From positions 1 to 47,771 of the forward strand of contig CALGAM010000117.1 in assembly GCA_937951935.1 (NCBI GenBank): DNA of 47,771 nt, in the 5' to 3' direction. Below the pieces are notes generated by a model, which searched no databases, had not been told where the DNA came from, and saw only the letters and a list, made by a program, of their open reading frames with translations. Origin of the DNA: an uncultured Micromonospora sp. Lineage in GTDB: Bacteria; Actinomycetota; Actinomycetes; Mycobacteriales; Micromonosporaceae. Position numbers and translations under genes: made by a program. Below, piece by piece: positions 33,601 to 39,884 of the stretch (its first letter is position 1; each line of letters opens with the position of its first letter).

Positions 33601-33786
33601 CCCAAGCGGGTGCCGCAGGCGCAGTTGGTGCCGGGCGGGGTCGAGGCCAAGCCCCGGGAGCGGACCCGACGCACACCGGATGAAGTACGCGGTCTGCTGT
33701 CGGCCTACCACCGCGGGGTCCAGCGTGGCCGAGCGGCCGGTATAGAGCAGTACGGCACCACCTCAACCAAGGAGACGAGCGGATGA
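30694..33786 (+). CDS. NIT-domain sensor histidine kinase (conservon CvnA type)
   Basis: A 1030-residue membrane kinase. TM1 is near residues 33-55 and TM2 near 330-355. Between them lies a long helical region (SERMAAARLLADPK onward) of the nitrate/nitrite-sensing (NIT) type. A HAMP-like linker follows, then FELDHLATRMRRNDENLLVLAG, the N box ELLDNATRFSPP and the G box EDRGLGLSEEQ. About 370 residues of Pro/Ser/Thr/Gln-rich, probably disordered sequence follow, with a conserved-looking end (RRTPDEVRGLLSAYHRGVQRGR). GGAGG lies 7 nt before the GTG. It is the first gene of a four-gene conservon and overlaps the next by ATGA. Direct nitrate sensing is inferred from the domain type only. Confidence 0.9.
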   Translation: MSTGPTTLPAKGPREGTARRRWIPRLRDARIRSKLALILVVPVAAVIALASIRLVDIGREAYQATVVRSLTELSTDVSALTQDIHSERMAAARLLADPKANTDAYNTAIRNTDERIAAYNSRRTELGEIPTSVQARLDVIDDRLATLNGTRQEVLDQRRMAPSEAALRYGVIVDALVSYGDALGQLSGEGAVGDSIRTLSSLAQAKKAVAEEEAVVYGALAGGRLDEEQFSAFVATLTGQQEALLAFAASANARQRDVLNGAVTGDAALLADKVAQELTRSVGQRAPMTPHEAAIAIGAINDLMRWAETQMEADLLDQADRARSEVVQQAIVESVIVLLTLLIAIALAVALARSLNQSLRRLREGALSVANHDLPEAVKRLQNVGTLGEGGVEEVVRQVRDPIQLPNKDEIGQVALAFNVVHREAVRIAAEQAALRTSVSAMFLSLARRSQTLVDRMIGELDAIEQGEEDPKRLAKLFELDHLATRMRRNDENLLVLAGADSTPPRREDALLIDTLRAAQSEVELYNRIEFGTVDPDISVAAQAVNDVVRLVAELLDNATRFSPPHTSVVAEARRIRDYVLIQIEDRGLGLSEEQMDALNRRLAEPPAVDVATFRLMGLAVVGRLAHRHGIRVDLRRNVEGGTVAQVTLPSSIIVLPKPRGRDQVFGRPRQPLAVEPGPSAASANSSGTGEGWSEPLPRTGASRTPTLTDQWRNALPSQWQNRVAPEQPRPVDTTPSPAQPATQLTATQLSGTPTPTYQTVPPNQGQSAPSGASTGSGVSAPTVAYPTVGSLPRRTPGTAGPIAAQNQNQNLTPTTTPGSSLPAGPVAGSPAASTASVAPRVEDNGEAPIFREMEAVWFRSHGSDATAIFTVPADGYQQPPASGGTSSESGTATPGRAPLATRTPGQSAPPPASYTPSSTSSADPASAPASAAQSAPPAGAWRTAADEGWALASRAAMPTTAGTTRSGLPKRVPQAQLVPGGVEAKPRERTRRTPDEVRGLLSAYHRGVQRGRAAGIEQYGTTSTKETSG

Positions 33787-34193
33787 ACAGGCCAGCAGCG
33801 ATGCAGGACATGAGTTGGCTGCTCACCAACTTTGCCGACAGCGTCGCGGGGATCGCGCACGTGGTGGCGGTCTCGGCGGATGGCCTTCTCCTCGCCTCCT
33901 CGCGGGACCTGCCGCCGGACCGGGCCGATCAGCTCGCGGCGATCGCCTCCGGTGTGGTCAGTCTGACTGACGGTGCCGCACGGATGTTCAACGCCGGCGG
34001 CGTCCTGCAGACTGTCATCGAAATGGACAGTGGCTACCTGTTCCTGATGTCGATCAGCGATGGGTCTGCGTTGGCTGTGCTGGCCGCCCGCAACTGCGAC
34101 GTGGGTCAGGTGGGTTACGAGATGGCGTTGCTCGTGGAGCGGGTGGGTGCCGCCCTGGTGCCGCTGCCCCGCGAGGCTGTCGCGCGCCAGTAG
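33783..34193 (+). CDS. Roadblock/LC7 domain protein (CvnB type)
   Basis: A 136-residue single-domain roadblock/LC7 protein. MQDMSWLLTNFADSVAGIAHVVAVSADGLLLASSRDLP and the VIEMDSGYLFLMSISDGSALAVLA strand pair are typical. In conservons this protein is thought to work with the GTPase, much like MglB with MglA, as a GTPase-activating or docking partner. Its ATG overlaps the kinase stop (ATGA). Confidence 0.93.
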   Translation: MNRPAAMQDMSWLLTNFADSVAGIAHVVAVSADGLLLASSRDLPPDRADQLAAIASGVVSLTDGAARMFNAGGVLQTVIEMDSGYLFLMSISDGSALAVLAARNCDVGQVGYEMALLVERVGAALVPLPREAVARQ

Positions 34194-34256
34194 CACATGT
34201 GACCGCAGGATGGACCCGGTGCAGCCGCAGCCCGAGCAAGAGGGGGTGACCGCAAG

Positions 34257-34625
34257 GTGGAGGGACGACGTGAGGATCCGCGGGGTGCCCTTGTCCGGCC
34301 GTACGCGGTCACCCGCGGTCGTACCGAGCCCCGTCAGGAGATCGCTCTCGAAGCGGTGCTCTCGGCGAGCCCGGCCGCGGTCGTCGAGTCCCGCTTCGCC
34401 GGTCACGACAAGCACCGCATCGCCACCATCTGTGAGAACCGTGCGCAGTCACTGGCGGAGATCGCCGCGTACACCCGGCTTCCGTTGGGTGTCGCCCGGG
34501 TGCTGGTCGCCGACATGGTGGCGGAAAGCCTGCTGACGCTGCACAATGCCGCTCCCCCGGTGGAGGCGTACGAGGAGCGGATGGAACTGCTTGAGAGGGT
34601 GCTAAGTGGACTTCGCAGGCTATGA
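34257..34625 (+). CDS. DUF742 protein (CvnC type)
   Basis: A 122-residue DUF742 protein. It has LVRPYAVTRGRTEP near the N-terminus and HDKHRIATICENRAQSLAEIAAYTRLPLGVARVLVADM, which reads like a winged-helix fold. The biochemical role is unknown; in conservons it is always found with the roadblock protein and GTPase. GTG 34257 is the only start in the open frame, with AGAGGGGGT about 9 nt upstream. It overlaps the GTPase gene by 20 bp. Confidence 0.9.
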   Translation: MEGRREDPRGALVRPYAVTRGRTEPRQEIALEAVLSASPAAVVESRFAGHDKHRIATICENRAQSLAEIAAYTRLPLGVARVLVADMVAESLLTLHNAAPPVEAYEERMELLERVLSGLRRL

Positions 34626-35238
34626 CCCGGCCCGGCCACGCCGCGGCGGTGGCGGTGGGGGCATCACCTCCGCCAAGATCGTCATTGCGGGCGGGTTCGG
34701 GGTGGGCAAGACGACGCTCGTGGGCGCCGTCTCCGAGATCACCCCACTGACCACGGAGGCGGTGATGACCGCCGCCGGGGTGGGCATCGACGATCCGTCC
34801 AAGGTGCCGGGCAAGGAGACGACCACGGTCGCCATGGACTTCGGTCGGATCACCATGGCCCCGGACCTGATCCTCTACCTGTTCGGTACGCCGGGGCAGA
34901 CCCGGTTCTGGTTCATGTGGGACGAGATCATCCGCGGTGCGGTCGGTGCCGCGGTGCTGGTCGACACACGGCGGATCACCGACGCGTTCGCGCCGCTCGA
35001 CTACTTCGAGAACCGGAAGCTGCCGTACGTGGTGGCGTTGAACTGCTTCGACGGCGCTCCACGGTACGAGTCGGACGAGGTACGGGAGGCGCTGGCGATC
35101 GCGCCGCACGTGCCGCTGGTGATGTGTGACGCGCGTCACCGCGAGTCGGTCAAGCACGTACTGGTCAACGTGGTGCAGCACGCCATGGCGACGCTCCGGG
35201 CGGAGCACGGCCGTGGCCAGCCCGCGCCGGTCGGCTAG
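34606..35238 (+). CDS. Small GTPase (CvnD type)
   Basis: A 210-residue P-loop GTPase related to MglA and conservon CvnD. G1 is GGFGVGKTT, preceded by a polyglycine stretch; G3 is LFGTPGQTRFW, with Pro in the usual DxxG position. The base-recognition G4 is NCFD rather than NKxD, common in this group. It probably cycles between GTP and GDP under control of the roadblock partner and carries the kinase signal. It starts at GTG inside DUF742 and ends the conservon. Confidence 0.92.
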   Translation: MDFAGYDPARPRRGGGGGGITSAKIVIAGGFGVGKTTLVGAVSEITPLTTEAVMTAAGVGIDDPSKVPGKETTTVAMDFGRITMAPDLILYLFGTPGQTRFWFMWDEIIRGAVGAAVLVDTRRITDAFAPLDYFENRKLPYVVALNCFDGAPRYESDEVREALAIAPHVPLVMCDARHRESVKHVLVNVVQHAMATLRAEHGRGQPAPVG

Positions 35239-35247
35239 TCATCCGCA

Positions 35248-35283
35248 GCCGGTCGGCGTGGTGGCGACGCCACGCCGACCGGC
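35248..35283. terminator. Bidirectional hairpin between the GTPase gene and the NnaR-like gene
   Basis: GCCGGTCGGCGTGG (35248-35261) pairs perfectly over 14 bp with CCACGCCGACCGGC (35270-35283), around an 8-nt loop. It lies between convergent genes and probably ends both transcripts. Confidence 0.8.
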
Positions 35284-35361
35284 CGTCGGACGGCGGTCGC
35301 CTCCGACGGTGCGCCGGGTCGTGCGGCGGGGGACGGCCGTGTCCGAGGCGGGGACCGATGG

Positions 35362-36450
35362 TCAGTCGACCGGCAGGCGGTAGCCGCGCTTGACCACGGT
35401 CTGCACCAGACCGGGGGCACGGAGCCCGGCCCGCAGCCGGGCCACGGCCATTTCCACGGCATGCTCGTCGGCGCCGCGTGGCAACGTCCGGAGCAGGTCG
35501 GCCCGGGACATCACCCGGCCGGGCGTGGTCGCCAGTGCCCGCAGCACGGCCATCGGCGCGGGGGCCAGCGGGCGCAGTTCGCCGTCCAGGATGGCCGCGT
35601 GCCCACGCAGGGTCAGCAGGTGCCCGGCGACCTTGACGCTGATCGCCCGGCGCGGAAGCTCGTCCACGATGGCCTGGACCAGGCCGCCGAGTCGGGCCCG
35701 GTTCGGGGTGACCACCGGCACGCCGTGCCGACGTAGCGGGGCGGCGGTGACCTGTCCGACACAGGCGGCGAGGACGTCGGTACGCAGCGCCTCCAGCACC
35801 GCCTCGGTGCTCGGCCCGGCGGCTCGGAGCAGTGCCGTCACGGCGGGCGCGGAGGTGAACGCCACGGCGTCGACCAGCCGTCCGGCGATGAGGTCGATCA
35901 GCCGCTGCAGCGGTGCGGGGTCGGTCGGCGGAGCCCAGCGGTAGACCGGTACCTCGATCACCGTGGCGCCGGCCGCCTCCAGCGCGGCCGTGCATTCCGG
36001 CTGCCGTTCGCCGTGCAGCTGCACGGCGACGACCTGGCCGCGTACGCCGCGTTGCCGCAGGTGCTCGATCACCTCGTCGCAGCTCTCCGAAACCGGTGAC
36101 CAGTGGTCGTGCAGGCCCGCGGCCCGGATCGCACTGCGTGCCCTGGGCCCTCCACTGACGACGTAGGCCCGGGAGAGCACCGCGCGCAGCGGCTCGGCCA
36201 GCCCCCAGCCCTCGGCCGCCTCCAGCCAGCCACGCATCCCGATGCCCGTGTTCGCCATCACGATGTCGGGTGGGTTCTCCAGGCAGGCCCGGGTCGCCGC
36301 CCGCAGTTCGGTGTCGTCGGCCAGCGGCACGATGCGCAGGGCCGGGGCCAGCACGACCCGGGCTCCCCGCCGTTCCAGCATCGCGGCGAGCTCGTCGCGG
36401 CGCCGGTCCGCGGTTACCCCGATGGTGAATCCGGCCAGCTCGTCGGCCAT
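35362..36450 (-). CDS. HemD-winged-helix regulator, NnaR-like
   Basis: A 362-residue fusion. Residues about 1-250 match uroporphyrinogen-III synthase (HemD) folds (GFTIGVTADRRRDELAAMLERRGA, DAVAFTSAPAVTALL). Residues about 265-362 are an OmpR-type winged helix (PAPMAVLRALATTPGRVMSRADLLRTLPRGADEHAVEMAVARLRAGLRAPGLVQTVVKRGYRLP). This architecture is that of NnaR, which in Mycobacterium smegmatis works with GlnR to control nitrate and nitrite assimilation; it is not a normal haem enzyme. The ATG overlaps the stop of the upstream ORF (TGATG), and the GlnR-type box lies upstream of both. The function in this organism is inferred. Confidence 0.85.
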   Translation of the reverse strand: MADELAGFTIGVTADRRRDELAAMLERRGARVVLAPALRIVPLADDTELRAATRACLENPPDIVMANTGIGMRGWLEAAEGWGLAEPLRAVLSRAYVVSGGPRARSAIRAAGLHDHWSPVSESCDEVIEHLRQRGVRGQVVAVQLHGERQPECTAALEAAGATVIEVPVYRWAPPTDPAPLQRLIDLIAGRLVDAVAFTSAPAVTALLRAAGPSTEAVLEALRTDVLAACVGQVTAAPLRRHGVPVVTPNRARLGGLVQAIVDELPRRAISVKVAGHLLTLRGHAAILDGELRPLAPAPMAVLRALATTPGRVMSRADLLRTLPRGADEHAVEMAVARLRAGLRAPGLVQTVVKRGYRLPVD

Positions 36451-36806
36451 CAGCGCGCTCCGCCGGCGTCGACCGTGGTGGGGGTCGCGGCCGGGGCGGC
36501 CACCGCGATCGGGCGGTCGCGGCGGAGTGCCTGGGGGGTCGGCACCGCCACGCCCTGGACGCCGCGGTGTTCACCGGCGCGCAGGTGGTGGACCTGCTCG
36601 TGAGGCGGCGAGACCGTGGCGGGGATGTCTCCGACCGCCTCGGCGGCGTCGAACCGCTCCCGGATGTTTCTCGGGTGACCGGCGGTGCCGCCGGCCGAGG
36701 CGCGGTGCGGCCTCGGGAGGCACCGCACCGCGCGGTGTGGGCAGCGGGTGACGACGTCCTGGGACGCATCCGGCGAATGCGTCGCAGCTCGTACACCGTC
36801 TGTCAT
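36450..36806 (-). pseudogene. Putative decayed NirD-like ORF
   Basis: An ORF of 118 codons with strong G/C bias at third positions, so it was or is coding. The C-terminal half (VGDIPATVSPPHEQVHHLRAGEHRG, then VAVPTPQ) resembles the end of NirD, the small subunit of NADH-nitrite reductase, where the pattern is VGD, SPxxKQ, LRTG and VAVPT. A DVVTRCPH stretch could be the DVCPxD start of that domain, but the spacing between them is about 18 residues too short and the middle does not align. I read it as a shrunken or broken nirD. It is coupled to the NnaR-like gene by TGATG. It may instead be an unrelated small protein. Confidence 0.4.
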
Positions 36807-36828
36807 GTCCGAAGCGTGCCGGCAGCCC

Positions 36829-36866
36829 GTTTCACGGCCGGGTCCCGTATGTTTCGGGCCTGTCAA
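36829..36866 (-). promoter_or_regulatory. GlnR-type binding box
   Basis: On the minus strand the order is TTGAC, 6 bases, GAAAC, 6 bases, GACCC, 6 bases, GAAAC, exactly the spacing of the actinobacterial GlnR consensus gTnAC-n6-GAAAC repeated twice. The box ends 22 bp before the ATG at 36806. A poor -10 (CACGCT, 36818-36813) lies downstream and no -35 exists, as expected for an activator-dependent promoter. GlnR controls nitrogen assimilation in actinobacteria. Confidence 0.75.
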
Positions 36867-36955
36867 GAGCCGCTCACACAGGGCCGGGCGGCCGGCCCAT
36901 GGCTATCCGGGCGGGTCGATGAATATGCGGGGACGCCGCCGGCGTGCCGCCGGCT

Positions 36956-36985
36956 TTGCCGAGCGGCGCCCGTTATCTGTAGAAT
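36956..36985 (+). promoter_or_regulatory. Sigma70-type promoter for the methyltransferase gene
   Basis: TTGCCG (36956-36961), an 18-bp spacer and TAGAAT (36980-36985) predict a start near 36992, giving a leader of about 26 nt with AGGAGAA before the ATG at 37018. Confidence 0.65.
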
Positions 36986-37017
36986 GAGATTCTCGTCCCA
37001 CATCGTAGGAGAAGTCG

Positions 37018-37719
37018 ATGACGGTGGTCTCTCTCTTCGACGCCGTGGCGGGGACGTACGACGAGTCCCGGCGTCGGCTGGTGCCGTGCTTCGACGACTT
37101 CTACGGCACGGCCGTCGAGGTGGCCGCCCCACCGCTGCGCCGTGCGCTCACCTCCGGGCGCACCCCGGCTCTGCTCGACCTCGGCGCCGGGACCGGACTG
37201 CTCTCCCTGCTGCTCACCGCCGCCGTGCCGGGGACCCACCCGACCCTGCTGGACGCGGCCCCGGCGATGCTCGCGGTCGCCGAAGGAGAGCTCGGCCGGC
37301 GCGGCATACCGCACCGTGTGGTGGTCGCCGACCTGGTCGACGCGCTGCCCGACGGCCCGTACGACGCGGTCGTCTCGGCCCTGGCCATCCACCACCTCGA
37401 CGACGCCGACAAGCGTGACCTCTACCGGCGGATCCGGCAGGTGCTGGTGCCCGGCGGGGTCTTCGTCAACGCCGAGCAGGTGGCCGGCCCGACCCCGGAC
37501 CTGGACCACCGGTACGACGAGGTGTGGCTGGCCCAGGTCGTCGCGCTCGGTGCCACCGAGGCGGAGATCGCCGCCGCCCGGGCGCGGATGGCCTACGACC
37601 GTCCGGCACCGGTGGCCGACCAGTGCCGCTGGTTGGTCGAGGCCGGTTTCGTCGGGGTCGACTGCTTCTACAAGGCGTGGCGGTTCGCGGTCTTCGGCGG
37701 CCGGCGAGAGCTGGACTGA
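37018..37719 (+). CDS. Class I SAM-dependent methyltransferase
   Basis: A 233-residue methyltransferase of the UbiE/type-12 kind. Motif I is ALLDLGAGTGLLSLLL, the post-I acidic residue is in PTLLDAAPAM, and YDAVVSALAIHHLDDADK and VLVPGGVFVNAEQV complete the SAM fold. The N-terminal SLFDAVAGTYDESRRRLVPCFDDFY is typical of small-molecule methyltransferases. It has its own promoter and AGGAGAA ribosome-binding site. The substrate is unknown. Confidence 0.88.
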   Translation: MTVVSLFDAVAGTYDESRRRLVPCFDDFYGTAVEVAAPPLRRALTSGRTPALLDLGAGTGLLSLLLTAAVPGTHPTLLDAAPAMLAVAEGELGRRGIPHRVVVADLVDALPDGPYDAVVSALAIHHLDDADKRDLYRRIRQVLVPGGVFVNAEQVAGPTPDLDHRYDEVWLAQVVALGATEAEIAAARARMAYDRPAPVADQCRWLVEAGFVGVDCFYKAWRFAVFGGRRELD

Positions 37720-37791
37720 CCCGCGGCGTCGCCCCCTTCCACCCGCGCCTTCCCGCCGCCGGAGGACGTGCCGCCGGGACGTACCCGGGGG

Positions 37792-37797
37792 TAGGCT
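37792..37797 (+). promoter_or_regulatory. -10 of a leaderless promoter
   Basis: TAGGCT ends 7 nt before the ATG of the antitoxin-like gene at 37805. No ribosome-binding site is present. Confidence 0.55.
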
Positions 37798-37804
37798 GGC
37801 CGGC

Positions 37805-38059
37805 ATGACTGCCAGGGTGACCCTCTCGTTCTCGGACGAGACGATCGAAGCGGCGCGACGGTTCGCCAGACGCGAAGGAATGTCGCTTTCCGCCTGGATC
37901 GACCAGGCCGCCCGGGAGAAGGCGCTGCGGGAGGTTTTCGCCGAGCACGCGGCGGTGATCAGCCGCGCCGGCCTCGACATCGAGGCCGCCGCGCTCGCCG
38001 ACGCCAGGGAGGTCGAGTTGATCAACGCTGCGATCCTGGGCCGGCGCGACGCCGCCTAG
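37805..38059 (+). CDS. RHH/CopG-type antitoxin-like protein
   Basis: An 84-residue protein with a ribbon-helix-helix-like N-terminus (ARVTLSFSDETIEAARRFARREGMSLSAWIDQAAREKALREVF) and a C-terminal helix. Such proteins bind DNA as dimers and use the C-terminal part to neutralise a toxin. It precedes a PemK/MazF-like gene by 61 bp, which supports an antitoxin role. A leaderless start at ATG 37805 is predicted. Confidence 0.78.
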   Translation: MTARVTLSFSDETIEAARRFARREGMSLSAWIDQAAREKALREVFAEHAAVISRAGLDIEAAALADAREVELINAAILGRRDAA

Positions 38060-38120
38060 GGGCCGGGAACGCCGGGCGACGGCACGGAGCCCGGGCAGCG
38101 GGCGGGTCAGCCGCACAGGG

Positions 38121-38420
38121 GTGAGCGTGCTGCGCAGGGGCGAGATCTGGCGGATCGACGGGGCGCGAAGTCGCCTCGGGCTGGTGGTCAGTTCCGACGT
38201 CTACAACTCCACCGGCGTGCCGATCGTGATCGTCGCTGAGGTGGTCGAGGAGCAGTTGCTCCGGGACTCGCCGCTGGCCGTCACCATGGGCGAGTACGTG
38301 GTGATGCCCGACCGGCTCTCGTCACCGATGAAGAAGTGGTTCACCGAGCGTGTCGGGGTGGCCGACTCCGACACCATGTCCCGGGTCGGCCGGGCACTGC
38401 GGATCCTCCAGGACATCTGA
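38121..38420 (+). CDS. PemK/MazF-like toxin
   Basis: A 99-residue protein opening with LRRGEIWRIDG and VVSSDVYNSTGVPIVIVAEVV, matching the start of PemK/MazF/CcdB-fold endoribonuclease toxins that cut mRNA. The usual RPxLVVSxD element is RSRLGLVVSSD here, and the C-terminal half (MPDRLSSPMKKWFTERVGVADSDTMSRVGRALRILQDI) is typical. GTG 38121 or GTG 38127 could be the start; neither has a strong ribosome-binding site. A hairpin terminator follows. Confidence 0.78.
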   Translation: MSVLRRGEIWRIDGARSRLGLVVSSDVYNSTGVPIVIVAEVVEEQLLRDSPLAVTMGEYVVMPDRLSSPMKKWFTERVGVADSDTMSRVGRALRILQDI

Positions 38421-38542
38421 CCGCGGGCCGGGGTGTCACCGGGCGACCGTCACCGTTCCCGCCGGTCGCGTCCTGCGCGCCAGCACCGACGCCGCCCGGT
38501 ACGCCGGGTGCCTCGCCCCGGCCCGGGCGGGTCACCCGAGCC

Positions 38543-38565
38543 GGCCCGGCACACCCCGCCGGGCC
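38543..38565 (+). terminator. Hairpin after the toxin gene
   Basis: GGCCCGGC (38543-38550) and GCCGGGCC (38558-38565) form a perfect 8-bp stem with loop ACACCCC. A second imperfect hairpin (38591-38604 with 38609-38621) lies between it and the rplM promoter. The 413-bp gap 38421-38833 holds these, the rplM promoter and the rplM leader, and no gene. Confidence 0.5.
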
Positions 38566-38656
38566 GATCAGGGCGGGCCTTATTATCGGACGTGGTGGTG
38601 GAAGCGTCCTTCCGCACCACGGGGTGTCGAGGTGAGGCGGCCAGGGGTGGCCTGTT

Positions 38657-38686
38657 TTGACCTCGGTGCCGGAGACCGGGTATCGT
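38657..38686 (+). promoter_or_regulatory. Strong promoter of rplM-rpsI
   Basis: TTGACC (38657-38662), an 18-bp spacer and TATCGT (38681-38686) make the best sigma70 match in the window. Transcription is expected near 38693. Confidence 0.75.
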
Positions 38687-38742
38687 TGCCTGCTGTTGTG
38701 TGACAACCAGGTTTTCACGTGACAGCCGAGAGCGTGCCCTCA

Positions 38743-38788
38743 GGCGCGAACGCGCCCCAGGTGCGCTTGGTCGTTCGTGCGCGCCTGG
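38743..38788 (+). promoter_or_regulatory. Structured leader of rplM
   Basis: Within the roughly 140-nt leader, GGCGCG/CGCGCC (38743-38756, loop AA) is followed at once by CCAGGTGCGC (38757-38766) pairing with GCGCGCCTGG (38779-38788) over 10 bp with one G-U. Ribosomal-protein leaders often serve for autoregulation; that role here is inferred. Confidence 0.45.
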
Positions 38789-38833
38789 CAACCGGTGCGT
38801 GACCCCAGACCGACGACGAGACAAGGTAGACCT

Positions 38834-39277
38834 GTGCGTACGTACAGCCCGAAGCCGGGGGAAGTTGAGCGTCAGTGGCACGTCATCGACGCTTCTGACG
38901 TCGTGCTGGGCCGACTGGCCACCCATGCCGCCACGCTGCTGCGAGGCAAGCACAAGCCGACCTTCGCGCCGCACGTCGACACCGGTGACTTCGTCGTCAT
39001 CGTCAACGCGGGCAAGGTGGTGCTGACCGGCAACAAGCGGCAGCAGAAGATCGCCTACCGACACTCGGGCTACCCGGGTGGTCTGAAGCGGGTCGGTTAC
39101 GACGAGCTGCTTGCCAAGCGCCCCGAGCGTGCCGTCGAGCTGGCCGTCAAGGGCATGCTCCCGCACAACAAGCTCGGCCGTAAGCTGATCAAGAAGCTGA
39201 AGGTCTACGCCGGTGCCGAGCACCCGCACGCCGCGCAGAAGCCGGTGCCGTTCGAGATCAAGAAGATCGCGCAGTGA
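38834..39277 (+). CDS. rplM: 50S ribosomal protein L13
   Basis: A 147-residue early-assembly 23S rRNA-binding protein. It starts at GTG with MRTYSPKPGEVERQWHVIDASDVVLGRLA and contains LRGKHKPTFAPHVDTGDFVVIVNA, YRHSGYPGGLK and AVKGMLPHNKLG, all diagnostic. AAGG at 38823-38826 lies 7 nt upstream. The next gene, rpsI, follows after 20 bp, the universal L13-S9 pair. Confidence 0.97.
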   Translation: MRTYSPKPGEVERQWHVIDASDVVLGRLATHAATLLRGKHKPTFAPHVDTGDFVVIVNAGKVVLTGNKRQQKIAYRHSGYPGGLKRVGYDELLAKRPERAVELAVKGMLPHNKLGRKLIKKLKVYAGAEHPHAAQKPVPFEIKKIAQ

Positions 39278-39297
39278 GCGCGGGCGAAGGAAACAGC

Positions 39298-39750
39298 ATG
39301 ACTGACACCATCGCGACCGTCGACGCTCCGGTGCCTGCCCCGATCGTCCGGGCTCCCCGCGGTGACCGCCCGATCCAGACCGTGGGCCGCCGTAAGGAGG
39401 CGATCGTCCGAGTCCGGATCGTGCCCGGCAGCGGCAAGATCACCTGCAACGGGCGGGACCTGGAGGCGTACTTCCCCAGCAAGGTCCACCAGCAGATGAT
39501 CAAGGAGCCGCTGGTGACCGCCGGTAAGACGGAGGCCTTCGACATCATCGCCAACCTCCGCGGTGGCGGTATCACCGGCCAGGCCGGCGCACTGCGCCTC
39601 GCCGTCGCTCGGGCGCTGGTCGCGAACGACCCCGACGACCGCCCCGCCCTGAAGAAGGCCGGCTTCCTCACCCGGGACGCCCGGGTCAAGGAGAGCAAGA
39701 AGTACGGCCTCAAGAAGGCCCGCAAGGCGCCGCAGTACTCGAAGCGCTGA
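39298..39750 (+). CDS. rpsI: 30S ribosomal protein S9
   Basis: A 150-residue S9 whose C-terminal tail reaches the P-site tRNA. The core is TVGRRKEAIVRVRIVPGSGKITCNGRDLEAYF and GGGITGQAGALRLAVARAL, and the tail ends RKAPQYSKR. ATG 39298 has AAGGA 6 nt upstream. A GTG at 39274, overlapping the rplM stop, would add eight residues but is not conserved. Confidence 0.97.
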   Translation: MTDTIATVDAPVPAPIVRAPRGDRPIQTVGRRKEAIVRVRIVPGSGKITCNGRDLEAYFPSKVHQQMIKEPLVTAGKTEAFDIIANLRGGGITGQAGALRLAVARALVANDPDDRPALKKAGFLTRDARVKESKKYGLKKARKAPQYSKR

Positions 39751-39795
39751 TCGCGACACACCCGACGACCACACGCTTGTACGTCTGACCGTAAG

Positions 39796-39834
39796 CGGCC
39801 GGTACCGCCCCCCTCGCGGTGGCGGTGCCGGCCG
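39796..39834 (+). terminator. Terminator after rpsI
   Basis: CGGCCGGTACCGCC (39796-39809) pairs with GGCGGTGCCGGCCG (39821-39834) over 14 positions with one imperfect pair, followed by TTT. It stands 45 bp after the rpsI stop. Confidence 0.8.
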
Positions 39835-39884
39835 TTTGGGCCTCTCTGGACATCCATCGGTGCGCTCTCCGGAGGTTTCCGCAC

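Noticed and set aside
35362..36450. Uroporphyrinogen-III synthase of haem or cobalamin synthesis
   Set aside because: The HemD-like part is fused to an OmpR-type winged helix and no tetrapyrrole genes are near; a NnaR-like regulator fits better.
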